Shown here: positions 14,640-25,416 of the stretch, piece by piece
How the letters are laid out: each line of letters begins with the position of its first letter
Position numbering within the stretch: position 1 is the first letter of the stretch
From: Microcebus murinus
Taxonomy: Eukaryota > Chordata > Mammalia > Primates > Cheirogaleidae
Direction of reading: 5' to 3'
Assembly (NCBI RefSeq): GCF_040939455.1
Contig: NC_134109.1
Location: 68,240,501-68,304,500 of the forward strand
Length of the DNA stretch: 64,000 nt
Program-made: the position numbers and the translations under genes
Notes under the pieces: generated by a model
The model's input: only the letters and a program-made list of their open reading frames with translations
What the model was told of the DNA's origin: nothing
Databases searched by the model: none

Positions 14640-15415
14640 TCCTTCCTTCCTTATGAAAACGCAGAAGAGATCTGCCACCCAGGAGAGAGTGAATGGGGAG
14701 GCAAGAGCCCCAGTGAATGTTGAGGCAGTGACAAAGGAAAAGGAGAGACTTGACCAAACTGATGGAAGAGATTTCACCTAATCCACGAGACGTGTCCAGA
14801 CTAAGCATTGTTAGCTACCCCTAGAGGTAGGAGAAGCATGGAACAAACTCTCTCAGACACCTCCAGAAGGAACCAATGTTAGGGACCGACCTTCCACAGC
14901 CCCACCGGACAGAAAAGCAGAGACATCGAGGATGTAATTACACAAGAGGAAGTTTATTTTCTGGCTAGCCAGGGTCCAAGCCCTAGAGCACCAACGCAGT
15001 GGCCACTCTTGCAGGCAAGGACCCCGACTGGGGTTGCAGCATGCCTTTTATCCCTATGGTGCATACGCTATGCAGTGGCTGATCACACGTGGATCATGCA
15101 TTGACCTTTAACATGATTGGTTGGCTGGTAGCCCCACTATACAGGGGTTCAAACAATGCAAAGTTGGTGCAAACAAGCAAGCAAGCAACGGTTTCCATGG
15201 CAAGCAAGCAACAGTTTCCAGAAGCCGGATGTTAGTTCCGGCTTCACTGGGGGTGTGGGCCTTGCAGGTATGCAATGTCTTGACACCTCACACCAACTTT
15301 GCTGATACCTTGATTTCAGTCTCCTGGCTTCCAGAACAGTGAGGGAATACATTTTTGTTGTCTGTTGCCATCAGCTTGTGGTACTTTGTTATGGCAGCCA
15401 TAGTAAACTAGTGAG
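14640..15415 (+). repeat. MLT1-like MaLR LTR, interrupted by a solo LTR
   Basis: The left part ends 'cctccagaaggaaccaa' at 14876 and the right part resumes 'ccaactttgctgatacc' at 15293, continuing to 'tgtggtactttgttatggcagcc'. Joined across the insertion these match the MLT1-type LTR order (Cys/Pro-rich stretch, 'ttgatttcag', 'ccagaac.gtgag', terminal 'gttatggcagcc'). The left limit is uncertain. Confidence 0.65.
14873..15296 (-). mobile_element. Solo LTR of a class I ERV, 4-bp duplication CCAA
   Basis: A 416-base LTR (14877-15292) bounded by TG...CA and flanked by ccaa at 14873-14876 and 15293-15296. Read on the - strand it has 'gggataaaag' as a TATA-like box, 'aataaa' (plus strand 'tttatt' near 14956) and a downstream 'gatgtctctgcttttctgtc' that parallels the R-U5 of the provirus to its right. 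It is therefore a relative of that provirus but clearly a different subfamily. No internal retroviral sequence remains, so it arose by LTR-LTR recombination. Confidence 0.88.
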
Positions 15416-16770
15416 ATACCCTAAAGTGTATTAGTCAGGGTCCCCCTCAAAACCTAGGAGCCCTGCAAATATTTGAAAACAGAAGGAGTTTATGACAGGA
15501 AACCAATTCCATGAGAGAAGCTAAAGAGGGACAAGGGAAGCAATCAGATAGGAGCAATAACAGGAAGCTGCTGCCACACCTAACTGGAGTTTTGAGCCGT
15601 AGGGAATGTTTCCAGAATCCCAGGTCACCTGAAAGGATCTGAAACCTTATCTGGCCTTTTAGGTGAGTGCTGGAGGCAAGAGAGGAGCAGGGGAGTCATC
15701 CAGAGACAGTTCCTGTGTCACAGAGCAGAAGAGCAGAAACATGAGGGCTGCATCTGAAAGCAACCTGGGCAAGGAACCAAACCAACAACCCCACTCCAAC
15801 CCCACAAGATTCAAAGAAAGACAGTTCCAGTTCTTCTTTTTAAAATAAATCACTAGGATCCATGCTACCACTGGTACAAGGTAAGATCTGACAGATGAGA
15901 CACACTATGAAGAAACAGTGTCAGTCAGTAACGATCATGGCTGTGCAAACAATGGGAAGCCCTACATGAGTCAGTTCTCTTTAAAGCCCTGTCCAAGCAA
16001 GCAAATGATTGAATCTACCTCTTCTATCTCCAATCAGCAAGCTTCCCTGTAGGTATTCAAATAATTCTATTTCTATCTTTTTTAGATGACATAGTAATAT
16101 TTCTTCAGGAAATTTATTCTAAAGAAAGAAAAGGGGTTTTGTGCATGAAGATGCTCATCACATATGTATAACAGACAAAATCGCAGTAGATAAAAGAGAT
16201 GAAAATTACAAAGCACCAAAATGCTATTCATTATGAATGCAGAAATAAATAACTATGGTACATCCATGGAATGAAATATAATGCAGCCATTGAAAAAGAC
16301 TTGAAGAGCCCCCAAATTCACTGAACACAGCAATTCAGAGTTGACCAAAAAAGTGCAAATGGTGGATAAAAATGAAACGTAAAATTCTAGAGTTTTAAAA
16401 TGAAAATTAAAACTAGAGATATTTCCTGGTCATGTTAGTGTTGATTAAAAATAGCAAAGATGAGCAAATGGAAGCAGAAAAAAAAATAGCAGTAATACTT
16501 CCAGTTGCAATACATGTAGTTAAATAGCCATAACTATAAATTGATACTGATAGTGAACATTGCCACCATGTCTTTGAAAAGCAATTTAGCAATAAGTACA
16601 AAACATCCTAAAAATGCATAGACACTTTGATCTGGCCAGCCTAATTTAAGTAGTTATTATAAAAGTTGAATAAATATTTAAAGATTTGTATAAAAGATTG
16701 TCCATTCATGTATCATTTATACTAGTAAAAAAAAATAAACAACTGAGATATTTGGTAAAAGGAGATTGCT
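15416..16770 (+). other. Unassigned sequence grading into an old L1 3' region
   Basis: 15416-16040 is unassigned. From about 16080 to 16771 the text ('actatggtacatccatgg', 'aatataatgcagccattg') is typical of the 3' untranslated part of ancient L1M elements. That old L1 resumes after the provirus at 25417 ('aagtaaattatgtcatattc'). Confidence 0.55.
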
Positions 16771-16771
16771 T

Positions 16772-17179
16772 TGTAAGATACTGGGCTATAAGGACAATGG
16801 ACACCTTCCAGCTTCTGTTTACTGCTTGTTTGCTAACCGCAAGGCATTATGAGTACATTATAGGATGCAGAGGAAAAAGACAAAGAATGCGGAAACCGGA
16901 GTCTCTCAGCTAGGACCCGGAACAGGTTAGAGCCTATCAGAGGCAGGATGAAGTAAGAATCACTATGGGGGCGGATGCATGACCAGTGTGTAAACAACTG
17001 AGTTATAAAAAGGGGACTAACACACAAAGGAGGGTCCCTGCCTGAAGAAAAGGCCACTGCACTGGCACTCTGGGGGCTTGGACCCTAGCTCGAGCTAGAC
17101 AATAAAACTCCTTTTGATAATTACAGCCTCAGTGACACTGTCTCTCTGTCCTGCAGCCTTGTGAATCTCGAATATAACA
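16772..17179 (+). repeat. Provirus 5' LTR (408 bp)
   Basis: It starts TGTAAGATAC and ends AATATAACA. It contains a TATA box (tataaaa, 17004-17010), a polyadenylation signal (aataaa, 17101-17106) after the hallmark 'accctagctcgagctaga', and a 'gtctctctgtcctg' U5. The U3 is short (about 230 bases). Confidence 0.95.
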
Positions 17180-17181
17180 TT

Positions 17182-17199
17182 TGGGGGCTCATCCGGGAT
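17182..17199 (+). other. Retroviral primer-binding site, tRNA-Pro type
   Basis: The 18 bases tgggggctcatccgggat lie two bases after the 5' LTR. They match the tRNA-Pro primer site used by gammaretroviruses except for an A where the usual base is G (...ctcAtcc...), a difference also expected from CpG decay. Confidence 0.88.
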
Positions 17200-17588
17200 T
17201 CCCGCAGACGGCTGGCTAGGACGCAGAGCCAGGGAAGGAGTGTATAGATTGGAGCCCGGGACTAGTGGACCGGCATTGGGACCTAGGCAGACGCGCTGGT
17301 GGGTCGCCGGTGGAGGCCAGATGGAGACGTCTGCTGGCTGCCTTGGAATCCCCACGGGTGACCAAGGAGCTGGAAGCTCGGTCAGAAGGGCACAGGGAGA
17401 GATTCCAGAATAGGTGGGTCATTGTTTTTGGTTTTGGTTTTGGTTTTTTTGTTTGTTTGTTTGTTTGTTTTCATTTATTCATCCGTTTAATCATTTTGTT
17501 ACTTGTTCCTCATCTGTCTAGTCTTTTCACCTGTGCGATTGTGCGAGTGAGATTGTCCTGTGTCTAGGACTTCTTCTTCTTTTCAGGA
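17200..17588 (+). other. Proviral leader with T-rich simple repeat
   Basis: Leader between primer site and gag. 17427-17472 is a (GGTTTT)n/(GTTT)n tract. A packaging signal would be expected here but cannot be read by eye. Confidence 0.6.
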
Positions 17589-19209
17589 ATGGGGCAAACC
17601 CAGACAATGCCATTGTCTATCCTCATGAGTCACTTTGAGGATGTGAGGGTGAGGGCACAGGGGCTGTCCTTGGAGGTTAATAAAAAGAAAGTTTATCATT
17701 ATCACTCTTTGTGAGGGGAAGTGGCCTAAGTTTGGGGTGGGTTGGCCCACGGAGGGCTCTTTTGATGCCTCCCTCATTGAAAAGGTAAAAGGGGTGATGT
17801 TTGGCCACCACAGCCATCCCAATCAAATTCCTTACATTGTGGTCTGGCAGGGTTTGGTCCAGGACCCACCACCTTGGCTAAAGACTCTCCTGCCTGCCCC
17901 TAAGGAAAAGGCCAAGATTTTGGCTGCTAAAGGGGGGAAGAAGGGCACAATGCAGGACTCACGGTCCGCAGGGCCGCCCTCTGCTGGCACCTCCCCTGTG
18001 TTGCTGGACTCAAATCTGTACCCAGATTTAACAGAGTTGGAGTGGAATGCACCCCTGCCCTATAATTTCTCGGCGGCTGTGCTCAACCCCCCCCTTGGTG
18101 GTGGTGGCTCCTGCGCACTTGCCCCTCCCAGCGGCGCCCACACACGCACCCCTCCTGGCAGCGCTCAACCCCTGGTGGTGGTGGAACCCACGCCTGTGGT
18201 GCCTATGGCCACAATGGAACCGCTGACAGGGGGACGGGCTTACAGGACTAGGCAGAGGACTGGATGGGCTCCAGATCCGGAGCCCATGAGGGCGCTACCA
18301 CTGAGAACTTCGGGACTCCCTGGAGCAGATGGGGAACAGACATACCAGTACTGGCCCTTCTCCACCAGTGACCTCTACAATTGGAAATCCCAAAATGCAA
18401 ATTTTTCTGAAAATCCAAGGGATTTAATTAACCTTTTAGATTCGGTCCTTTTTACTCACCAGCCCACTTGGGATGATTGCCAACAGTTGCTTAAGGTACT
18501 TTTTACAACTGAAGAGAGAGAGAGAATCCAAGAGGAAGCACGGAAGCTGGTTCCAGGAGAGGACAGCAGACCTACTATCAACCTCCAAGTCATCAACCAA
18601 ACCTTTCCTCTTGAACGACCGCCCTGGGATTACAATGAGGCTGAAGATAGGGGGTGTCTCCAGGTCTACCGCCAGACTCTGATGGCCGGTCTCCGAGCAG
18701 CGGCACGGAAGCTGACAAATTTGGCTAAGGTAGGAGATGTCCGTCAGGGGCCTGAGGAAAGTCCAGCAGCTTATCTAGAGAGAATTATGAAAGCCTTTCG
18801 GCAGTACACTCCGATAGATCCCACCATAGAAGAGAGTAAAGCGGCTGTCATGGTGGCCTTTGTAAATCAGGCAGCCCCAGACATTAGGCGAAAGGTGGAA
18901 AGGATAGACAGGCTGTGTGAGAAAACTCTAGAGGACATGCTAGAAGTGCCAGAAAAAGTATATAATAACAGGGAAACACCCGAAGAGAAGTTAGATAGAC
19001 TAAGATTGGAAGATAGAAAGTTGCAAGCGGGCGAGGCACGCAGGGTGAACAAAGAAATGGCCAAGATCCTACTCGCAGCTATGGGAGGAGGTCAGCTAGG
19101 GGCAAGAGGCTGGGAGCGACCCTGGAGGGAGAGGCTAGGCAAGGATCAGCGCACCAATTGCAAGGAGCATGGACACTGGGCTAGGAATTTCCCCAAGAGG
19201 AAGGGGTGA
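17589..19209 (+). pseudogene. gag: Proviral gag, frameshifted
   Basis: An ATG at 17589 opens with Gly2 (myristoylation context) and a gammaretroviral-like matrix start. That frame ends at TGA in about 40 codons, and the homologous matrix sequence continues in the next frame (CEGKWPKFGVGWP at about 17710), so at least one indel lies near 17680-17710. From there a frame of about 490 codons is open to TGA 19207-19209. Along it are a YPDL late-domain-like motif (about 18018), capsid, and the major homology region (QGPEESPAAYLERIM, about 18748). The nucleocapsid zinc knuckle is damaged: one Cys of the CCHC remains with 'GHWAR', and the first and last Cys positions read otherwise. The product would be a non-functional structural polyprotein. 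Confidence 0.9.
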
Positions 19210-19730
19210 TGTAAAGCTGAATCCTCAGAGAAGGTTATGGTAGTGGGGCAAATAGAGGATGAATAGGGGGGACGGGGTTCAGTTCTTCTCCCCGAGCCCA
19301 GGGTAACTTTACTAGTGGAGGGGAGCCCAGTCAATTTCCTGGTAGACATGGGGGCAGAACAGTCGGTGATTACTGAGACCACAGGAAAACTGTCTAACTA
19401 GACTAGCTGGGTGCAGGGAGCAACTGGAACCAAACCCTACCAATGGACTACACGGCGACAGTTGGACTTAAGTTCAGGACAAGTGAGTCACACCTTCATG
19501 GTCATTCCAGAGTGCCCCACCCCATTATTAGGGAGAGACATACTCACAAAATTAAGAGCCCGTATTTACTTTGAAGAAGAAGGAATAATAATAACTAATG
19601 ATAAAGGCAACCTTATTAGCAGCCCCCGGGTCACTCAAATCTTGACCTTGGCACAGGCCGATGAGTATAGACTATACCAGCCCGTGAGGGGCCAGGAAAA
19701 GGACATAGAGCACTGGCTCCACTAATTTCC
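19210..19730 (+). pseudogene. pro: Proviral protease (pro), active site altered
   Basis: It lies in the same frame as gag after the TGA, as in readthrough-type gammaretroviruses. In-frame TAG codons occur at 19264-19266 and 19399-19401. The aspartic protease signature reads LVD-MGAEQS (Asp codon at 19345), with Met where the family has Thr in D-T/S-G. The flap and the GRDIL motif (about 19530) are recognisable. Confidence 0.85.
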
Positions 19731-20930
19731 CAAAGCCTGGGCTGAAACGGGGGTGCAGGGTGGGCAAAGCATCGGCTACCTCTATACATTGAGTTAAAAC
19801 CAGGGGCTGAGCCAGCCCAAGTTAGACAGTACCCCATGCCCCAGGAGGCTAGAGTGGGAATAACTCCCCACATTTGAAGGCTCATAGATGCCGGGATTCT
19901 CTGGAGGTGCTAGCCAGCCTGGAATACTCCTTTGTTGCCAGTGAAGAAACTGGGTGGAAAGGATTATCGGCCTGTGCAGGACCTCAGGGAGGTCAACATG
20001 CGTGTCCTAGACATCCACCCTACAGTTCCAAACCCCTACACCCTACTAAGCTCCCTTCCTCCAACACAGATTTGGTACACTGTCCTAGATTTAAAGGATG
20101 CCTTTTTCAGCCTAGCCGTGGCCCTGCACAGCCAAGAAATATTTGCCTTTGAGTGGCAAGACAAAGAGAGGGGGATCTAATGGCAGCTGACTTGGACAAG
20201 ACTGCCCCAGGGGTTTAAGAACTCGCCCACCTTGTTCAATGAGGCCCTTCATGAAGACCTGGGTGAGTACCGTGCCAACCACCCAGAGGTGACCCTGCTG
20301 CAGTGTGTAGATGATTTACTATTAGCTGCTCTGACCCTTCAGACGTGCCTGGAGAGCACCAAAGACTTACTCAGAGTGTTAGGGGAAATGGGCTACAGGG
20401 CTAGTGCCAAGAAGGCCCAGATTTGCAAGGATGAAGTCACCTACTTAAGATATAAAATTAAGGGAAGCCAAAGGTCGCTAACAGAAGCAATGAAACAGAC
20501 TGTGTGGGGATACCCACCCTGACCTCATGTCAGAAAGTGTGGGAGTTCCTGGGGTCAGTGGGATACTGCCACCTCTGGATTCCGGGGTTTGCAGAGAAGG
20601 CTCGACCCTTGTATGAAGGGTGCAAGGCAGGGCAAACGTGGAAATAGACAGTGAAGATGGAGGGTGCCTTTCGAGCCTTGAGAACAGCTATGTTAGAGGC
20701 CCCGGCTCTGACCCTCCCTGATCCCACAAAAGAGTTCCACCTTTTTGTAGATGAGAAGAAGGTAATAGCCAAGGGAGTGCTCACGCAGGTGCTAGGACCT
20801 TGGAAGCACCCAGTGGCATACCTATCAAAAAAACTAGACCCGATAGCAGCGGGATGGCCGGCTTGCCTGTGAATCATCAGGGCTACTGCCTTACTGGTCA
20901 ACTACGCCGATAAGCTCACCCTGGGTCAGC
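19731..20930 (+). pseudogene. pol: Proviral reverse transcriptase domain, disrupted
   Basis: Fingers and palm motifs are readable: [13 protein letters not shown] (about 19955), [11 protein letters not shown] (about 20082) and PQGFKNSP (about 20207). The catalytic YxDD box reads CVDD at 20304-20315. A TAA at 20178-20180 interrupts the open frame and further breaks occur around 19730-19930 and after 20520. No functional polymerase is possible. Confidence 0.88.
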
Positions 20931-20932
20931 AT

Positions 20933-21650
20933 TTGCAGATTACCACCCCTCATGCCATAGAGGGGATCCTGAAGCAGCCACCAGGACGATGGATTACAAA
21001 TGCGAGGCTGACTCACTACCAGGGGCTTCTGTTGGACACTCCTTGCATTGAGTTCTGGACTCCTGCCATCCTGAATCCAGCCACACTCCTGCCAGATCCC
21101 GAGCTGGAAACGCCTGAACATAGTTGCCTCGAGATCCTGGCCGAGACCCAGATGGCCAGGAAAGATCTAAAAGACTACCCTCTTCCAAACAGCGACCTGA
21201 CCTGGTTCACTGATGGGAGCAGCTTTGTTCAGGACGGACACAAGTATTCGGGGGCAGCTATAGTGAATGAGCGAGGTAATCTTATCTGGGCATCACGCCT
21301 CCCACAGGGGACATCATCCAAGAAGGCGGAACTGGTGGCATTGACAGAAGCCCTCCGCCAGGCCCAAGAAAAGAGGCTAACTGTATACACTGACCATCGC
21401 TATGCCTTTGGGACAGTACACATACATGAGGCTCTCTATAAAGAGAGAGGTTTCATCACGGCAGAGGGCAGATGAATCAAACATAAGCCTGAAATACTTC
21501 AGCTGCTAGAAGCCATTTTGTTGCCAAAAGCAGTGGCAGTAGTCCACATTCCGGGACCCCAGAAGGGGGATTCTTTTAAAGCCCGGGGCAACCGGGCTGC
21601 AGACGCTGAGGCAAAAAGGGCTGCAGAGGAACCAACACTAACGGATGTTC
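20933..21650 (+). pseudogene. pol: Proviral RNase H domain, disrupted
   Basis: An open stretch 20933-21475 includes WFTDGSSF (first catalytic Asp), KKAELVALTEAL (Glu) and YTDHRYAF (Asp; His where most relatives have Ser). A TGA at 21473-21475 ends the frame; homology continues to the linker before integrase. Confidence 0.85.
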
Positions 21651-22818
21651 TATACTTGAGCTTGCCACCTCCTGGGATGGGAAAGATGCCCCCCAACTGT
21701 ATTATTCCAGCACGGGTATAACCTGGGCCAAAGAAAAACTGCAGGCAACACAGAGTAAGGATGGTTGGCTCCAAGATGGAGAGCATCACCTAGTAGTTCC
21801 TGAAGCCTTGGGAAACCACCTACTAGAACACTTGCACCAGAGACGCATCTGGGAAAAAGGAAGATGCTACAGTTGCTGGACACTGCACAAATCATATTCA
21901 AATCACAAGGAAAGATAGCAGAAGACATTGTCCGGAACTGCCGTGTCTGCCAGGTCATGCAGCCGGGTAGGATCAGAGGGACCCATGCAGGTACCAGGGA
22001 GCGGGGAAGGCAACCAGGATTATTTTGGGAAATAGACTTTACAGAGGTAAGACCTGGAAAATATGGGTACAGGTATTTATTGGTCATGGTAGACACTTTC
22101 TCAGGGTGGATGGAAGCTTTTCCTACTAAAGAGAGACTGCCTTAATAGTAGCAAAGGAAATATTGGAGGAAATAATTCCCAGGTACGGGCTGCCGGAGAG
22201 CATAGGATCTGACAATGGGCCAGCCTTCACAAGTCAGGTCAGTCAAGGGCTAGCCCAAGCACTGGGGGCAGATTGGAAGTTACATTGTGCATATAATCCC
22301 CAGAGCTCAGGGCAGGTAGAAAGAATGAACAGAACCCTAAAGGAGACCCTAACTAAATTGGTCCTAGAGACTGGCAGGGACTGGGTGACCCTCCTTCCCT
22401 CCGCCCTATTCCGAGCCCAGAACACCGCTTACAATTTAGGCCTAACCCCTTTGAGACTGTGTATGGTACCCCTCCACCTATAATCCCTAGGGTGAGCCCT
22501 GAGGCTCTCCTGGAACACCCTAGAGAGGTACTGCAGGCTGTACAAGCTCCGCAATGTGTTCACAGACAAGTGTGGCCGGCCCTCCAGGTCATCTACCAGA
22601 CAACTGAGCCAAGGAACAAGAGTATTAAACACTTGTATCACCATCATCATCAGCCAGGGGATTGGGTGTGGGTAAAATGGCATAACAGTAAAACCCTAGA
22701 GCCTAAATGGAAAGGACCCTTTCAAATTATTCTTGCTACCCCCACTGCTCTTAAGGTTGATGGGGTAGCAACCTGGATCCACCACTCCCACGTGAGAACA
22801 GCTGGTGAGGATGAGTAG
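21651..22818 (+). pseudogene. pol: Proviral integrase, disrupted
   Basis: The N-terminal HHCC zinc region is split by a frameshift near 21850 (histidine pair in 'LLEHLHQR', cysteine pair in 'CRVC'). The D,D-35-E core is present: Asp in EIDFTEV (about 22033), Asp in GSDNGP (22208), Glu in GQVERMN (about 22320). A TAA at 22143-22145 and a shift near 22460 break the frame. The C-terminal GPF motif (about 22707) of the gammaretroviral GPY/F domain is present up to TAG 22816-22818. Confidence 0.88.
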
Positions 22819-23004
22819 AAACAACAGCAGGACAAGTGGAGGGCGACAGCAGACCTCACAAATCCACTAAAGACCAGGCTGACCCATGTTGCATCTGCGG
22901 AGTAAATGAGACTATTGACTCAGATTCTGGTAGAACTGCTGATTGCCCTGCTAGGGCTCGGACTGAGACTAGTTACCCCCAAAGACTGGGACTAAGCTGC
23001 AAAG

Positions 23005-24986
23005 ATGGGGTTGAGTATTGTTCTATGTTTCATATGCAGGTGCATTATGGATATCCTGCTCTTGGATCAAAGTTTTGCAGTTGTAATTAATAATGAGAAC
23101 CCACATCTGCCATATAAACTTACATGGGAAATAATGAACTTAGAAACCCATGAGGTATATAATAGCACCTCAAGAGCAGAGCCACTAAACACCTGGTGGC
23201 CAGATTTATATTTCAACTTAGAAAAAGTCAGTCCCCTAGAAAAGCCAGCACAGACACTAGCGATATCCTCGATATCCTCGGGAGGCCCCGCTGCTGTCCC
23301 AATCCCCAGTTCTTGAGTAACTGGACCGTGGAGGGATAAGCCAGAATGGGTTTTACGCCTGTCTGGGATTCCAGCCCCCTCAGGAAAACCGTCAGTGTGG
23401 GGGTATTGGAGGTTATTATTGTGCCAAATGGTGGTGTGTGACCACAAATGACGGGGTGTGGAAATGGCAGGTACAACCTCTTTTCATTAAAATGCCCTAT
23501 GTCCAACCTTGTACTAGAGACAGGTATGCCAGGGACTGTAACCCGATACAGGTAAAATTTACAGAAGAGGGAAAGAAAGATAAAAGATGGATGTCAGGGC
23601 TGTCCTGGGGAATATGCCTCTATCAAAGGCAATATCTCTGCTCCATAATACAAATCAAACTCATAGTGGCTCCTATCACAGGTGCTGTAGGGCCTAATCC
23701 AGAGGTACAGGTAAAAAAGAAAAAGCAGAACAGACCAACTCCGCAACCAAGAGTCTCCTCTCCACAACTCGCTGGGCCAGAAACTGTAAGTCAGGTCATC
23801 CCTAGAGGTCAGAACACCCCTGAAGCAGAAGAAACAGAGGACTCCCTATGGAACATGCTGACAGCGGCATATGAGACTTTAAACCATACTGAACCAGCCC
23901 TCACCAAGGCGTGCTGGTTATGTTATGATATCAGACCTCCTTTCTATGAAGCAGTGGGAGTAGCTACTCCCGTTAGCCAGTCAGGAGAAGAAATTCCCAA
24001 GTCTTGTAAATGGGACCACAAGAGACCGAGACTGATTCTTCCAACAGTCACCGGAAATGGAACCTGCATAGGAAAGGTGCCCGCTAGCCACACGCAGTTT
24101 TGTGCCGAGGTTCACCCTACCATAGACCGGACCAGTGGAATAAATGGCTGGTCCCAGCAATCAACGGGTGGTGGGTCTGTTCAAAGACAGGCCTAAGCCC
24201 CCTCCTAAGCCTATCAGTTTTCAATGAATCTGAAGAATACTGCATTATGGTACTAGTGTTCCCTAAGGTCATCTATTATCAAGAAGACACTGTCTATGCT
24301 GCTTGGACCAGAGAAGGAAAGGGTTCCAACTTAATTTTTTTAAAAAAAAGGGAGCCTTTCACAGCAATAACCTTAGCTACTCTTTTTGGCCTGAGGGCAA
24401 TAGGAGCAGGGACAGGCATCTCATCCTTGGCAGTGCAGCATAGGAGGTTCAATAGCTTAAGGGCTGCCATAGACGAAGACATAGCCAGAACTGAGGAGTC
24501 CATCTCCCATTTAGAAAAATGCCTAACTTCGCTGTCCAAAGTAGTGCTGCAGAACTGGAGGGGGCTGAACTTAGTATTCCTCCACCGGGGGGGCTATGTG
24601 CAGCCCTAGGAGAAGAGTGCTGCTTCTATGCAGACCATACTGGGGTAGTTAGAGAGTCCATGGCAAAGGTCAGGACTTGCCCAACTGAAATGAGAGCACG
24701 AGCAACAACAAGGATGGTTTGAGTCGTGGTTCAACAGTTCCCTGTGGTTAACTACCCCGTGGTTAACTACCCTGCTATCTACCTTGTTAGGACCTATAGT
24801 AATGCTCATGCTCATCCTCACCTTTGGGCCATGTATTCTGAATAGGTTAGTCACTTTCATAAAGGAACGAAAAAATACTGTGCAGTTAATGGTACTGCAG
24901 CAGCAATACCAAAGGTGAATCTTAAAGAAAACAGCTTAGGAATAGAAGAGATACAAAACCCTGAATACGAGCAAGAATGCTTGTAA
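23005..24986 (+). pseudogene. env: Proviral envelope (env), multiply disrupted
   Basis: An ATG at 23005 opens with a hydrophobic leader. The surface part is broken at TGA 23314-23316 and resumes in another frame from about 23400. CWLC, the SU disulfide-exchange motif, is at 23912-23923. The transmembrane part has a hydrophobic segment near 24360-24430, and a frame break at the G7 run (about 24588) separates the LQNWRGL segment from CAALGEECC (CX6CC). Together CWLC and CX6CC mark a covalently linked, gamma-type envelope. The cytoplasmic tail ends at TAA 24984-24986. There is no intact reading frame for either subunit. Confidence 0.85.
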
Positions 24987-24990
24987 GACC

Positions 24991-25006
24991 AAAAGAAAGG
25001 GGGGAA
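24991..25006 (+). other. Polypurine tract of the provirus
   Basis: aaaagaaaggggggaa abuts the 3' LTR and would be the plus-strand primer. Confidence 0.92.
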
Positions 25007-25412
25007 TGTAAGATACTAGGCTATAAGGACGATGGACACCTTTCAGCTTCTGTTTACTGCTTGCTTACTAACCGCAAGGCATTATGAGTACATTATGGGA
25101 TGCAGAGGAAAAAGACAAAGAACGCGGAAACCAGAGTCTCTCAGCCAGAACCCGGAACAGGTTAGAGCCTATCAGGGACAGGATGAAGTAAGAATCACTA
25201 TGGGGGCGGATGCATGACCAGTGTGTAAACAACTGAGTGATAAAAGGGGATTAGCACAAAAGGAGGGTCCCTGCCCGAAGAAGAGGCCACTGCGCTGGCA
25301 CTCTGGGGGCTCGGACCCTAGCTCGAGCTAGACAATAAAACTCCTTTTGATAATTACAGCCTCAGTGACTCTGTCTCTCTGTCCTGTGGCCTTGTGCATC
25401 TCAAATATAACA
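25007..25412 (+). repeat. Provirus 3' LTR (406 bp)
   Basis: Same structure as the 5' LTR (TGTAAGATAC...AATATAACA). The TATA box has weakened to gataaaa. Most differences between the LTRs are transitions. Confidence 0.95.
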
Positions 25413-25416
25413 GCTT

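Larger units (their letters stand above)
16768..25416 (+). mobile_element. Endogenous gammaretrovirus-like provirus (class I ERV), two LTRs
   Basis: A provirus of about 8.64 kb (16772-25412) flanked by the exact 4-bp duplication GCTT (16768-16771, 25413-25416), the duplication length usual for gammaretroviruses. Order: LTR, tRNA-Pro-type primer site, gag, pro, pol, env, polypurine tract, LTR. The two LTRs differ by roughly 24-26 substitutions and a few small indels in about 406 aligned bases by my hand count (near 6%), so the insertion is not recent. All genes carry stops or frameshifts, so no infectious product is expected. It sits inside an older L1 fragment, sense to the granzyme genes. 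Confidence 0.95.

Noticed and set aside
16768..17199. tRNA gene at the primer-binding site
   Set aside because: Only the 18-base complement of a tRNA 3' end is present, with no cloverleaf.
17427..17472. (GTTT)n tract as CRISPR-like or G-quadruplex array
   Set aside because: Simple repeat without spacers, and G runs are only one or two bases long.
17737..19209. Long open gag frame (about 490 codons) as a domesticated host gene
   Set aside because: It lacks the in-frame matrix start, begins on GTG by chance, has a broken zinc knuckle, and sits in an ordinary provirus with paired LTRs. Length alone is compatible with limited decay time. A selection test would be needed to revive the idea.
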